Assembly (NCBI GenBank): GCA_021816965.1
Contig: JAKAWU010000011.1
Coordinates: 1 to 32,718, forward strand
Length of the DNA stretch: 32,718 nucleotides
Direction: 5' to 3'
From: Thermoplasmata archaeon
GTDB taxonomy: Archaea; Thermoplasmatota; Thermoplasmata; Thermoplasmatales; Thermoplasmataceae
Position numbers and translations under genes: made by a program. Positions 7,799 through 17,600 of this stretch are shown here, piece by piece (the first letter of the stretch is position 1; each line of letters opens with the position of its first letter). Below the pieces are notes generated by a model. The model ran no database searches. It had not been told where the DNA came from and was given only the letters and a program-made list of their open reading frames with translations.

Positions 7799-8269
7799 TG
7801 GATATTGTGCAATGGAAAAATTACAAATTATTTTAGGGAATATGGAACATGTTTAGTTTATCCCCCGGTTTATATGATTTACGAAATCCTGCAAACCTTT
7901 TCAGGCAGATTGTGAAGCACGCCGAAAGCTGGCAATGAGACTGCTACTGCATAGATCCCTGCGGCAGCCTTTACATGAGGAAATGAAAGTAATTTGAACT
8001 TTCGTTCAACTCTCTTTCAGAAAGAACCTATTCAAAGAGTATTGAATATCTAAAGCAATTTATATATTATATTTGGAACCCCCGAATTTCAACTTTAAAG
8101 AGACGAAGGAAAATTCTGATGATGAACACAATATGATTCTTGTAATGGCGATTCCGGCATATCATCTCAAACCCCTTAAGAACAGGAAAAGTGAATAAGA
8201 TATATTGGTGTTTTCTGACACATTTTACATTCATTTTCCATTATATCGATGAAATAATAGATATTGCAA
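7799..8269. other. Long intergenic stretch without a supported gene
   Basis: Together with the small ORF before it, this is the only gap above 300 bp. On the plus strand there are short open stretches with no start. One lies at about 7876-7993 (contains QADCEARRKLAMRLLLH). Another lies at about 7996-8134 (contains FNSLSERTYSKSIEYLKQ and ends LMMNTI). They look like fragments of a degraded gene, possibly a transposase, but I cannot name a family. TTTATATATTATATT at about 8060-8074 is TATA-like, yet no gene follows. No tRNA fold, CRISPR unit or terminal inverted repeat was found. Confidence 0.35.
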
Positions 8270-10966
8270 TCATATGAGATTCACGATTTTCGATACTCCA
8301 TCATTCTTCATTATCTCGTAGGCAACATCTGCGCCGTCATACATCTCCTTGTCATGTGTTATAACGATCATCTGTGGAAATATGCCCTCACTGTAGAGTT
8401 CCTTCTGTGAATTCTGTATTATATCCCTGAACTCTGTTTTTCTCTCGTCGTCAAGGTAAATGGTGGGTTCATCCATGATCACCGTGCTGATGTTTGAACC
8501 AAGATACTTGCTGATGGCAAGTCTCAGCGCGATGGCAACGGCTACCCTTTCCCCTCCACTGAGCTGGGAAACATCCTTCGTGTTTCCATCCTGCGTAATG
8601 GTTATGCCAAGATCTTCGGAAATGCGTATATCCTCTATGGAAAGATTGAATCTTGCCACGATCTCCCTTGCCTTTGAGGTTATGCTCTGAACTGCTATGT
8701 CTCTCAGGTATCTTGGAATTCCATCCCTTCCGAATACTCTTTTCAGTTCAAGAAGGAAATTGTGGGCATTTTCTGCCTTCCTGATCTCCTGAATCTTTAT
8801 GTCAATATTATCCAGTTGCTCTTTCCATCCCTTGATGAACCCTGAATTTTTTCCTGAAATTATTTTGTTTTCCTCCAGTTCTTTCCGCAGTTTATCCACA
8901 TTGGCCTCGCACTCTGAGCGTTTATTTCTCAGCGAGTCAAGATCCTGAATGTTCTTCTCCTTATCCGATATGAATTGTGCAAGTTTCTTCAACGCCTGTT
9001 CCTCCACTATTTTATTTGCTTCCATACTTGTTAGCTTGTCCCTGTCAGAATCCATCATGCGTAGTTTACTGTCAATATCTGCAATTTTCCTCTCTATCCT
9101 GGACACGTCATCATATGTTTTTCCTTTATTTGCCAGAATGGCCCCTTCTCCAAGTTTTCCAAGGGACAATTCCACGTTTTCAATATCTAATGAGTATTTT
9201 TTCATCTCATCATTAAGCTTATTTAGGTCTGTGACAGACAGAACCCCTTCTATTTTCCTGAATTCCCTCTCCTTTGCTTCCCATGTGAAGGAATTTTTCT
9301 TTGCAACCTGAAGTTCACCCTGTTTTTTCTCATAAATATTCTTTGTTTTGACAGCAGAATCAACTTTGTCCTTCATTTCATTAATTTCTCTGTTCAGTTT
9401 CCCAATACTCTCCAGAGTGGATATATACCTGTGTGTGCTGGAAGAATTGAAGTCTTTCAGCAAATCATCAAGTTTTTTCTTCTTGGTTTCCAGAGCTTTT
9501 TTATGTGCCTCTTTTTCTGATATTATTTCCTCCTTCTCCCTCTTCTCCGCATTGAACTCGTCAATCATTTTTGAATGATCATGGACCTCCAGTTCATGCC
9601 CGCACAGGGGGCATATGGATGCGTTACTGAGCCTGTTTATCTTCTCGCTGAGATCATCCCGCGCACTTTTTGCCTTGGTGATGTTTTCATTATCAGCCTC
9701 AATATCCTTCACGATCCTTTCAATATCACCCTGCAATTCTTTTATTTTTGAAGGAATGGAAGAAATATCAATCTTCAGGATTTCAGGATGCATGGTATTT
9801 TTCAGATCTTTCATTTCTTTCTCCTGCTGCATCAACTGTTCCATTGCTTTCCTGTTTCCTTCTATGATCCTTATGGCATCCTCATTTTCTTTCCTCATGG
9901 ATTCCATTTCCAGTTCCAGCTTTTCCATTTCCTTTTTCTGCTCATGAAATGGCTTAAGTTCATTTTCCAGGACAGTTTTCTGTTCCATATTCCTCTTATA
10001 TTTTTCCTTCTCCTTCTGGTTCCTCTCCATGTCTGTCTTCAGATTGTCCCTTTTCTGTAAAAGCTGGAGAGCTTTCACAAGATTTTCCCTGTGCATATAT
10101 TCAGGTATCGCAGCCAGCATAGATTTCTGTTTTCTGAATTCATCAATTTGGGAGATTGAGTTTTTAAGTTCTTTAATTTCTAAGTCTATTTTTGCAATCT
10201 TCCTCTTATTTTCATCAAGTGATTCCCTGAGTTCTTTGATTTGGTTAAGAATTTGTTCTTTTCTGGCAACCTCAGCCTTTATCCTGTCCAGTTCAGAATT
10301 CTTCCTGCTGAGGTCATCTTCCTGTTCCTTGATGATACCACCCACGGATTTGAGTTCTTTCTCCGCTGCCTGAATTTTTCCCCTGATTTCTTCACTCTCT
10401 TCTTCAAGTTGAGTTTTCTGCCTGACCTGAACATCAAGACTTTTTATTATGGGATCAAGCTCCCTGATGGCCCTCTCAAACCCATTCAGCTGTATGATCT
10501 CGTTGAAATTCTCCTTCCTTTTAGCGGGAGTGTCTGTTATGAGGCTGTCAATCTGTCCCTGTTCAATGAATAGGGAATTTGTAAGTGCATCCTGGCCCAT
10601 GCCAAGCTCTTTAGCAAGCCTTTCTATGATTCCACTGTGGTTGTCCTCGGCAGGTTCGTCGTTTATTTTCATAAACGCATATTTCATTCGTTCAGTACCA
10701 TTTTTGTTTTCGAAGGCCCTCTCCACATGGAAAACATGTCCATTGTGTTTGAATTTCACCCAGATTCTGCAGCTTGACTGCCCGTATGAAATGATCGTTC
10801 CTCTCCTTGTGGACTTGATTCCATAAAGGGCCACAAGCATTGCTTCCAGAATTGAGGATTTTCCTGCACCATTCTTTCCGACCAATATGTTCAATCCAGT
10901 GCCAAGGCTCACTTTACTTTCCCTGTGGGAAAGGTAATTTTCAACTCCTATAGAATCAATTATCAT
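8270..10966 (-). CDS. rad50: DNA double-strand break repair ATPase Rad50
   Basis: An SMC-like ATPase that, with Mre11, holds and processes broken DNA ends. From the start at 10966 the protein has 898 residues. Walker A GKNGAGKS is at 30-37, and long coiled coils rich in K, E and L run on both sides of the zinc hook CPLC (about residue 450, motif ICPLCGHELE). The C-terminal lobe carries the signature QLSGGERVAVAIALRLA and Walker B TVIMDEPTIYLDD. The start at 10966 (MIIDSIGVENYLSH) is preferred because family members begin with this strand. An upstream in-frame ATG at 10984 would add only MLQVVL. It overlaps the mre11 3' end by 11 bp, which indicates translational coupling. It is the last gene of the nurA-herA-mre11-rad50 operon. 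Confidence 0.96.
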   Translation of the reverse strand: MIIDSIGVENYLSHRESKVSLGTGLNILVGKNGAGKSSILEAMLVALYGIKSTRRGTIISYGQSSCRIWVKFKHNGHVFHVERAFENKNGTERMKYAFMKINDEPAEDNHSGIIERLAKELGMGQDALTNSLFIEQGQIDSLITDTPAKRKENFNEIIQLNGFERAIRELDPIIKSLDVQVRQKTQLEEESEEIRGKIQAAEKELKSVGGIIKEQEDDLSRKNSELDRIKAEVARKEQILNQIKELRESLDENKRKIAKIDLEIKELKNSISQIDEFRKQKSMLAAIPEYMHRENLVKALQLLQKRDNLKTDMERNQKEKEKYKRNMEQKTVLENELKPFHEQKKEMEKLELEMESMRKENEDAIRIIEGNRKAMEQLMQQEKEMKDLKNTMHPEILKIDISSIPSKIKELQGDIERIVKDIEADNENITKAKSARDDLSEKINRLSNASICPLCGHELEVHDHSKMIDEFNAEKREKEEIISEKEAHKKALETKKKKLDDLLKDFNSSSTHRYISTLESIGKLNREINEMKDKVDSAVKTKNIYEKKQGELQVAKKNSFTWEAKEREFRKIEGVLSVTDLNKLNDEMKKYSLDIENVELSLGKLGEGAILANKGKTYDDVSRIERKIADIDSKLRMMDSDRDKLTSMEANKIVEEQALKKLAQFISDKEKNIQDLDSLRNKRSECEANVDKLRKELEENKIISGKNSGFIKGWKEQLDNIDIKIQEIRKAENAHNFLLELKRVFGRDGIPRYLRDIAVQSITSKAREIVARFNLSIEDIRISEDLGITITQDGNTKDVSQLSGGERVAVAIALRLAISKYLGSNISTVIMDEPTIYLDDERKTEFRDIIQNSQKELYSEGIFPQMIVITHDKEMYDGADVAYEIMKNDGVSKIVNLI

Positions 10967-12068
10967 CAGAACCACCTGAAGCAAGTTCTATTATCTCATT
11001 CTCACGGAATTCGCCGGATGTGAGCAGCTTATAGATGTGGTGCGCAATCATGCCTTTTTTCTCATCCTTCATGTATTCCCGGAATATGGCCTGCATGTCA
11101 TGTTCAGGATTGAACTCAACAAAAGGTGTTTCTTCCCCTGAAAAGTTGAAGATAGGATTCCTGAACATGAATCTGTCAGAATATTCATCGATCTTCTCCT
11201 TCAATGTGTGAGCTTCCACTTTTTCTGTCACTGTAATAGATATGAGTGGTTTTTTTATCTCATTCTTCTTTATCCCGTCCAGCTGGGAGAATATTTCGTC
11301 TATGCTACCCCTGACCTCATACTGCATCCTCGCACTTCTGATCTGTTTCCTGTCAATTTCTGCAGAATCTCCAAGTGTTACAATATTGATTCCCTTGCCC
11401 TGCTTCATGAGGCCGCTTATCTCATTCATGCTCTTCACTTCAGTTGAGCCTGCATATGAGAATATTGATCTTCCGACAGTCTCCTTCCTGTACTGGTGTA
11501 TATGTCCAAATGCGAGATAATCGAAATTCACTGGAAGTTTATCCTTGCTTGTTTCACATTGGTCTTCCGGAAAAAATGGGGCCACAGCCTGGTGAGACAT
11601 GAATATGCATTCTTTCCATTCCTCAGCCATCCTGTTTGCCTTCTCGTATATATCATTGAGCTGCTCCTTCCTGAATCCTTTCATATTCCCTATTCCGGCT
11701 ATGGTCACGTCTCCCACTGAAATATTATCAAGCTCCACTGCTCCTATGATCTTCATGCCCATGAAATCAAATATGGAATGTGGCGAGGAATCGTTTCCTC
11801 GGGGCCTGTCATGATCACCCGGGATTGCAATCATCGGAATTTTCTTCTCCTGGAGCTTTATCATATTGTTCTTCAGGCATGAGAGTGCGCTGTTGGAAGG
11901 TTTTCCTGTATCAAAGAGATCCCCTGTGTGGATTATGAAATCCACCTCGTTCTCCATGGCTACGTCTATAGCTTCGGAAAAAGCATCATAGAAATCTGTC
12001 TCCCTTTCAGGAATTCCATATTGAACCGCTCCGATATGCGTATCCGAAATGTGCGCAAATCTTGTCAT
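10956..12068 (-). CDS. mre11: DNA double-strand break repair nuclease Mre11
   Basis: A 370-residue metallophosphoesterase nuclease (Mn-dependent exo- and endonuclease) that works with Rad50, HerA and NurA in end resection. Metal-binding motifs in order: SDTHIG (D9, H11), HTGDLFD (D50), PGDHDRPR (84-87), MSHQAV and the final GHIHQY. The third motif usually reads GNHD; here the asparagine is aspartate (D85). The capping domain follows after about residue 240, and the C-terminal 60 or so residues should bind the base of the Rad50 coiled coil. Its ATG overlaps the herA stop codon by 1 nt (TAATG). Confidence 0.95.
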   Translation of the reverse strand: MTRFAHISDTHIGAVQYGIPERETDFYDAFSEAIDVAMENEVDFIIHTGDLFDTGKPSNSALSCLKNNMIKLQEKKIPMIAIPGDHDRPRGNDSSPHSIFDFMGMKIIGAVELDNISVGDVTIAGIGNMKGFRKEQLNDIYEKANRMAEEWKECIFMSHQAVAPFFPEDQCETSKDKLPVNFDYLAFGHIHQYRKETVGRSIFSYAGSTEVKSMNEISGLMKQGKGINIVTLGDSAEIDRKQIRSARMQYEVRGSIDEIFSQLDGIKKNEIKKPLISITVTEKVEAHTLKEKIDEYSDRFMFRNPIFNFSGEETPFVEFNPEHDMQAIFREYMKDEKKGMIAHHIYKLLTSGEFRENEIIELASGGSDDN

Positions 12069-13618
12069 TAAGAGCTGAGCCTCCTGATCATGTCCCTGTT
12101 GCTCTCAGGGTCGAGGATTTCTTCCCTCAATCTCTTTGATTTTTCAAGGAGAGGAAGTATGTCTATGTCTCCTCCACCCTCCCTTGTTTCCCTTCTTCTC
12201 ACCTTGACTATGACAGGAAATCTAACGAATTCTCCAACAAGAACTGCTTCTCCTGTGTTCAGGGAAGGCAGATCGTTTATGACAGACTGACTCACACCCT
12301 CGCAGCTTTCCTCAATGGCCCTCTGATCAAGAGGATTTGTTATCCTGAGAATGATCTGTGAGTTACACTGGCTCAGGACGTCCTGATCGATCTTGCCCGG
12401 CCTCTGGGTTATTACTACAAGGAAAACACCAAATTTCCTCCCCTCTGCTGCGATTTTCTTTATAAGTCCCGGAAGTTTTCCGATACTCTCCCTGCCAACG
12501 AAGTTATGTGCCTCCTCGATGAATATGAATACCGGGTACTGGAATTCCCCTGAAACCTTCCTGTCATAAATCTCATTTACGACCTTCAGGCAGAAATAAG
12601 AGGTTATGTCCTGATCCAGCCCTGAGAGATCAAGAATTGAAAGCTGCCCAGGCCTGAGGTATGTATCAATGCCTGTGGTATTGTTCCCAAAAATTGGCTT
12701 GATGGCTTTCAGAAGAGATACCCTTCCCGCTATTCTCGCCCTGTCTCCCTTATCCATTGCCTGGAAAGCCGCAAGGAAATCATCAAGAGAACCCTTTCCT
12801 CTTGTGCCTGCAATTATCTTCCTGACTATCTCCTTCAGTGTGGTCCACTGGTCATCGATCCTCATTATGTTGAAAAGATCCTCCTCGGAAAGATCCTGGA
12901 AACGCAGGGAGAATATCTCCGTAACAGCATTCAGTTCCTTTCCGTATCTGCCCGTGCTCATGGGTGTTTTCATGACCCTGGTGAAATCTGCCATTTCCCT
13001 GTCAGCTTTTATGAGGGCATAATCTGCGTGCGGATCAAGAACAACCACTGTGGCCCCTTTCCTCACAAGCTCCTCGATCATCACTGCTGCAGCATTGCTC
13101 TTTCCTGCTCCAGTCTGTGCCATTATGGCAACATGCCTCCTCATGCCGTTGATTGACGCCCCAACTTCCACAGTGGAATAGTTGCTCAATGCACCGAGAA
13201 TTACAGAATTATTGTTATCATACCCGAACAGTATCTTCATCTCATCTACGCTTGATTTTTTGACGCCTGTTCCGGGCCTGATGAATTCCCTGTTTCCCTT
13301 GGAGACTGTACCATCATTATGTATTGTACCCACAGAACGGGCCACTGCAATATCAACCGCCTGCCTTACATTCACGTCATGCAGCTTGCTAATTGTTCTG
13401 TAATCCGTATTTTCCTGCATTATATCGCTGAAAGATGTTAATTTCTCAACCCTTCCAATTATCTTGCCCCCTTTTCCTGTAATCGTTACATATTCCCATT
13501 TCCTGATCTCCGCTTCCGGATCTATCACGAATCTGAAAATATCGCTGTCATTTTCTCCCGTTGTAAATCCAATTTCATAATCTGATTCTTTCACGCCTCT
13601 GCCCCCTTGTCTCAGCAT
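12068..13618 (-). CDS. herA: DNA translocase/helicase HerA
   Basis: A hexameric FtsK/VirB4-like ATPase that feeds DNA to NurA. The protein has 516 residues, with an N-terminal HAS-barrel-like domain (about 10-110). Walker A MAQTGAGKSN is at 166-175, preceded by the typical GMRRHVAIM. Walker B FIFIEEAHNF follows, then a sensor segment VVITQRPGKID and the arginine-containing stretch QIILRITNPLDQ. The start is uncertain. The ATG at 13618 (MLRQGGRG) overlaps nurA by 44 bp. A GTG at 13594 (VKESDYEIGF) begins where HerA homologues normally begin and overlaps by only 20 bp. Either way it is coupled to nurA upstream and mre11 downstream. Confidence 0.95.
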   Translation of the reverse strand: MLRQGGRGVKESDYEIGFTTGENDSDIFRFVIDPEAEIRKWEYVTITGKGGKIIGRVEKLTSFSDIMQENTDYRTISKLHDVNVRQAVDIAVARSVGTIHNDGTVSKGNREFIRPGTGVKKSSVDEMKILFGYDNNNSVILGALSNYSTVEVGASINGMRRHVAIMAQTGAGKSNAAAVMIEELVRKGATVVVLDPHADYALIKADREMADFTRVMKTPMSTGRYGKELNAVTEIFSLRFQDLSEEDLFNIMRIDDQWTTLKEIVRKIIAGTRGKGSLDDFLAAFQAMDKGDRARIAGRVSLLKAIKPIFGNNTTGIDTYLRPGQLSILDLSGLDQDITSYFCLKVVNEIYDRKVSGEFQYPVFIFIEEAHNFVGRESIGKLPGLIKKIAAEGRKFGVFLVVITQRPGKIDQDVLSQCNSQIILRITNPLDQRAIEESCEGVSQSVINDLPSLNTGEAVLVGEFVRFPVIVKVRRRETREGGGDIDILPLLEKSKRLREEILDPESNRDMIRRLSS

Positions 13619-14573
13619 TCCATACGCCTATCTCATTCTCAAACATTTCCATCACGATCCTGGTTGTGTCCCTACTCAGTTTCACTTTCTTGTCAACAAG
13701 GGAAGCCCATATGTTATGTGACCTGAGGCCACTGTATCCCCACATCATCCATGAAACAATATCCTTCACTGTTGTTTTTACACCTTCTGGTATGATAAAG
13801 TCTATCTTCATTGGCAGGTCATCCATTGCTGGAAGCACATGTATGGTCTGGAATTCGTATACATAATCACCATATTCCCTCTGAAGAAGCATTGGTTCAG
13901 TATAGCATGGTTTTTCCGCAATTGATTTTATCAGGACATGATCTGTAATGTTGCTCTCTTTTACAAACTGTGGAAGAGATTTTTCATTCTTATGAATCTC
14001 TCTTTTCATAACACCTGTATCGGATGTTTTGGAAATATACAGTATTATTATTTTTTTCTCCCGTGCCTTTTCCAGCAGGGCAACAAAGGATTCCATATAT
14101 CTGTTATAGAAATCCTTTCCTATTTCTCCGCTGTAGTTTGCCTTTCCCCAGTAAAACCTGCCAGAGAGTGAACCATCCATTACCATAATACAGTTTTTCT
14201 CTTTGATGAGAGCATTCAGTGCCGCCCTGTGCTCTGCATCCTCCATTATCCTCTTCACCAGTTGCTGCACGTCATCCCTTTCAATCTCAAGCACATTGAA
14301 ATAAGTGCTGTAATATTCCCTCTCCTGTATCTGGCTTATGGCCCTTGCAACAACAAACTTCTTTCCATTATAAAGTTCCTGGACATATTCAGAACCATCA
14401 GTTGCACATATATCATATGGAGGTTTGGATGAGTCCGGAAGTTCATGAAGAACTCCTCTTACCCTATCTCTGTAATATTCATACAGGGGATTATCCTTAC
14501 TGAGAAGGAGATCTTCCCTTATACGGTCAGAATTGCTCTTCAGAAAACTGTCAAGATCTGAATAGAAATCCAT
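13575..14573 (-). CDS. nurA: 5'-3' nuclease NurA
   Basis: A 332-residue NurA-family nuclease with RNase H-like fold that resects 5' ends together with HerA, Mre11 and Rad50. Acidic metal-binding positions are visible in CATDGSEYVQ (near residue 57) and IMVMDGSLSG (near 130). The conserved LYISKTSDTGV follows (near 183). The C-terminus VWNAETRGQRRERIRL lies over the herA start. First gene of the operon. The ATG at 14573 is preferred to an out-of-frame ATG at 14577, because a TATA box at 14595-14605 lies about 26 bp upstream. Confidence 0.92.
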   Translation of the reverse strand: MDFYSDLDSFLKSNSDRIREDLLLSKDNPLYEYYRDRVRGVLHELPDSSKPPYDICATDGSEYVQELYNGKKFVVARAISQIQEREYYSTYFNVLEIERDDVQQLVKRIMEDAEHRAALNALIKEKNCIMVMDGSLSGRFYWGKANYSGEIGKDFYNRYMESFVALLEKAREKKIIILYISKTSDTGVMKREIHKNEKSLPQFVKESNITDHVLIKSIAEKPCYTEPMLLQREYGDYVYEFQTIHVLPAMDDLPMKIDFIIPEGVKTTVKDIVSWMMWGYSGLRSHNIWASLVDKKVKLSRDTTRIVMEMFENEIGVWNAETRGQRRERIRL

Positions 14574-14585
14574 ACATACTGATCG

Positions 14586-14616
14586 CTCTGCAGGAATATA
14601 AATTTAGACTGCAGAG
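14586..14616 (-). promoter_or_regulatory. nurA operon promoter inside an inverted repeat
   Basis: A TATA box (AATTTATATT on the minus strand, about 14595-14604) sits about 26 bp before the nurA ATG. It is framed by perfect 8-bp inverted repeats, CTCTGCAG at 14586-14593 and CTGCAGAG at 14609-14616, with a 15-bp spacer holding the box. This is a likely operator for a dimeric repressor, or alternatively a chance PstI-type palindrome pair. Confidence 0.5.
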
Positions 14617-14685
14617 AGTTCATAGATTATTTCCTGCATCCCTTCTCTGGCATTCCTTCAGTAATTGGGAGAATTCCAAATAGGA

Positions 14686-17600
14686 TCAAATCAGTTTGTT
14701 TATTTGTTTCATATATTTAGCTGGTACCGGTTTTTCCAGTTCCCATATTATATTCATGGGATTGCTGCCCTCATGCGATTTGTAGTTCACGAGCCCCAAA
14801 AAGGTGTAGGGTGCACCCAGGTCATCCATGGTTCTCCTGTATTCTCTCACAAAAAGAAGTATTTTGCTTCCCTGTGCCCTGTGGTTGATGTATCGTGTGC
14901 CCGTTACTGAACTTTCTGATGTGGTGCTCTGGCTCTGCCAGTGGAAAAGAGTGTCACTTATGAGATAATCCTCATACATGTTAGTTGGAGAGTAATCCTT
15001 ATCTGACTTGTTCAAAGTTACAAAAAGAATATCTGTTTTCTTTTCTGAAATGTATCTGACTCCTTCCCTCACAATTTTGGGGTTCATGATCTCCATGGAA
15101 ACAAGTATCTGATCCCTCGTATAATTGCAGTGCAGCTCAAGGGGACATTCAAAACCAAGGTCAATGTCAAAATCCACAATATCCGTTCTGGACAGTTTGT
15201 ATTCTATTATCTCCATCATCTCGTTGAAAAGTGGGCCACACTCTTTTATTTCAGCGAAGCTCTCTGCAAAGTCCGTGAAACCGCATTCCTGGAGTGAATC
15301 TCCCCATGCTGTGAATTGGAACATATTCAGCATTTTCTTTTCAGATTCAGAAATTTCCTTCAATTCTGAATGATCAAGATTTCTCATTATATTTAGGAGG
15401 AAATTGAGCCATTTCCTGGAATCAATATCTGATACTTTCCTGAGGGCTTTTGTGATTTTATCTTCTTTCGGATACATGAAATCTTCATAAATCCCGGCCA
15501 TTACACATAATCTTGAAAAAGAACCCTTGGAATATATGTCCACTGGATCAAGGTGGTAATAGGTGAGAAAATTTTCAAGAGTGAGTTCAATTCCCGTGTC
15601 ATCATTGAAATTTCTGATTCTTGTGACAAGAGCTGATTTCACGCCAAATGTTCTCCTGATATTTTCAAGGATATTTTTTTTGGCTACTTCCTCAAGTTCT
15701 ATGTAACTTCCTGCAGGGAGATGTGTGAAACCTTCCTTAATCTGCTTCTCAATGCTTCTGTTTGATTTTTTTATCAAAGATGCATATTTCTCCTCGAAAT
15801 TGTATTTTTCATTTGCCCGCCCTATGAAATCAAGAACCGTGAGGCATTCCTTTCCTGGCGATAAACGCAGACCCCTTCCCAACTGTTGTATGAATAATGT
15901 CAGACTCTTCGTCGGCCTCAGGAAAAGAATTGTGTTGATCTCCGGTATATCGACTCCTTCGTTGTATATATCCACTACAAAAATGAACTTGATTTGTCCA
16001 TTTCTGATCATTTCTCTTGCATCTTTCCTCACATTATCAGGAGAATCACCGGTAAGATACATTGAGTCTATTCCGGCATTGTTGAAGAAATCAGACATGA
16101 ACTTTGCATGTTTGACGGAAACACAGAATCCCAATCCCCTTGCATGTTCCAGATCGGTAAGATACTTGTTGATTGAATTCACAATAAGAGAGGCACGATT
16201 TCCAGCACTGTTGCTATCAGAGACATACAGTCTTTCAAGTTCTTCCTCATCATAACCCCCCCTTTTCCAAATTGTGTTTTTCAGATTCACAGAATCCGTA
16301 ATTCCAAAATACTGAAATGGTGAGAGCAATTTCATTTCAATGGCTTCCGGCAACCTTATTTCTGCCGATATGTGATTATCAAAATATCTTGCCACATTTA
16401 TCCCATCGCTCCTCTCCGGAGTTGCGGTGAGTCCCAACAACACCTTCGGTTTATAATGGGAAATAATGGAACTGTATGATTTTGCTGATGCATGGTGGAA
16501 TTCATCAATTACGATGAAATCATAAAAATCTGCTGATGTTTTTTCATGAAACTTTTGAGAATTAAAGGTTTGAATAGAAACGAAAAGGTGATCAATTGAA
16601 TCTGCCCTGGAGTTTCCTACGAAAAGCGAACCAAAATTTAAATCCTTAAGAATCGCCCTGAATGTATCTCTTGCCTGTATGAGTATTTCTTCCCTGTGAG
16701 CAACGAAGATCAATCTGTTTTTTCCTGAAATGTTATTATCACGGAAATTTTTGTAATCAAATGCAGATATCACAGTCTTTCCTGTTCCAGTTGCTGCCAC
16801 CACCAGGTTTTTGTTTCTTCCTAAAAACTGTCTTTCTGCCTGCAGTTTATCAAGGATCTCCTGTTGATATGGAAAAGGCCGAATGTCAAACATTACTGAA
16901 GAGTGTACTTTATTCCCGACTAACTTTTCTGTATTTATCGCCTCTTCGAGACGTTTGTTCTGATCTGTTGTGTATGGATCAAACTCTTTTGAATTCCAGT
17001 AACTCTCGAAGGTTGCCCTGACCTTATTCATAGTGTCAGGCAGATCACTGGAAGTGATCTTGACATTCCACTCTAACCCTCCAGATATTGCCATGTTAGA
17101 GACATTGGATGATCCTATGTATGCAGTGGAAAAACCGGTTTCCCTGTGAAAAATGTACGCTTTTGCATGCAATCTTGTTCTTTTCGTATCATAAGAAATC
17201 TTGATGGTTGTATTTTTCAATTTGTTCAGTTCCTGTATTGCTTTGGGATCAGTTGCGCCCATGTATGATGTTGTGATGATGCGCAATATTCCTCCCCTGT
17301 CCGTAAATTTCTGTAAATGATTAATCAGGAGCCTGATTCCACTCCATTTTATAAAAGAAACAAGCAGATCCACACGATCGCTGGTGAGTATTTCATTCCT
17401 TAGCTCATCCACCATGACAGGCTCATCTTCAGATGCCGTGAACAGAGTGCTGCGCGATATGGATGTGTGGGGCCTAATCCCTTTGAATTCTGACACTCCC
17501 GCAGAACTATGTTCCTTCTTTGTCGTAAGTGCGAGCAGTTTTTCAAGTGGCTCTTCTAATGTCAGTTTTTCTGGACTTATGTTGGGAACATCTGTTGAAA

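Noticed and set aside
7900-7990. GC-richer segment that might fold as a tRNA or other RNA
   Set aside because: No cloverleaf, no GTTCNANNC T-loop and no CCA-adjacent acceptor stem could be built.
8116-8215. Possible C/D box RNA (TGATGA near 8118, CTGA near 8215)
   Set aside because: The boxes are nearly 100 bp apart and no D' or C' box is visible between them; archaeal C/D RNAs are much shorter.
8460-10826. Many long plus-strand frames opposite rad50
   Set aside because: They are rich in Ser, Phe and Leu, as expected from the reverse of Lys/Glu-rich coiled-coil codons; no start signals or families.
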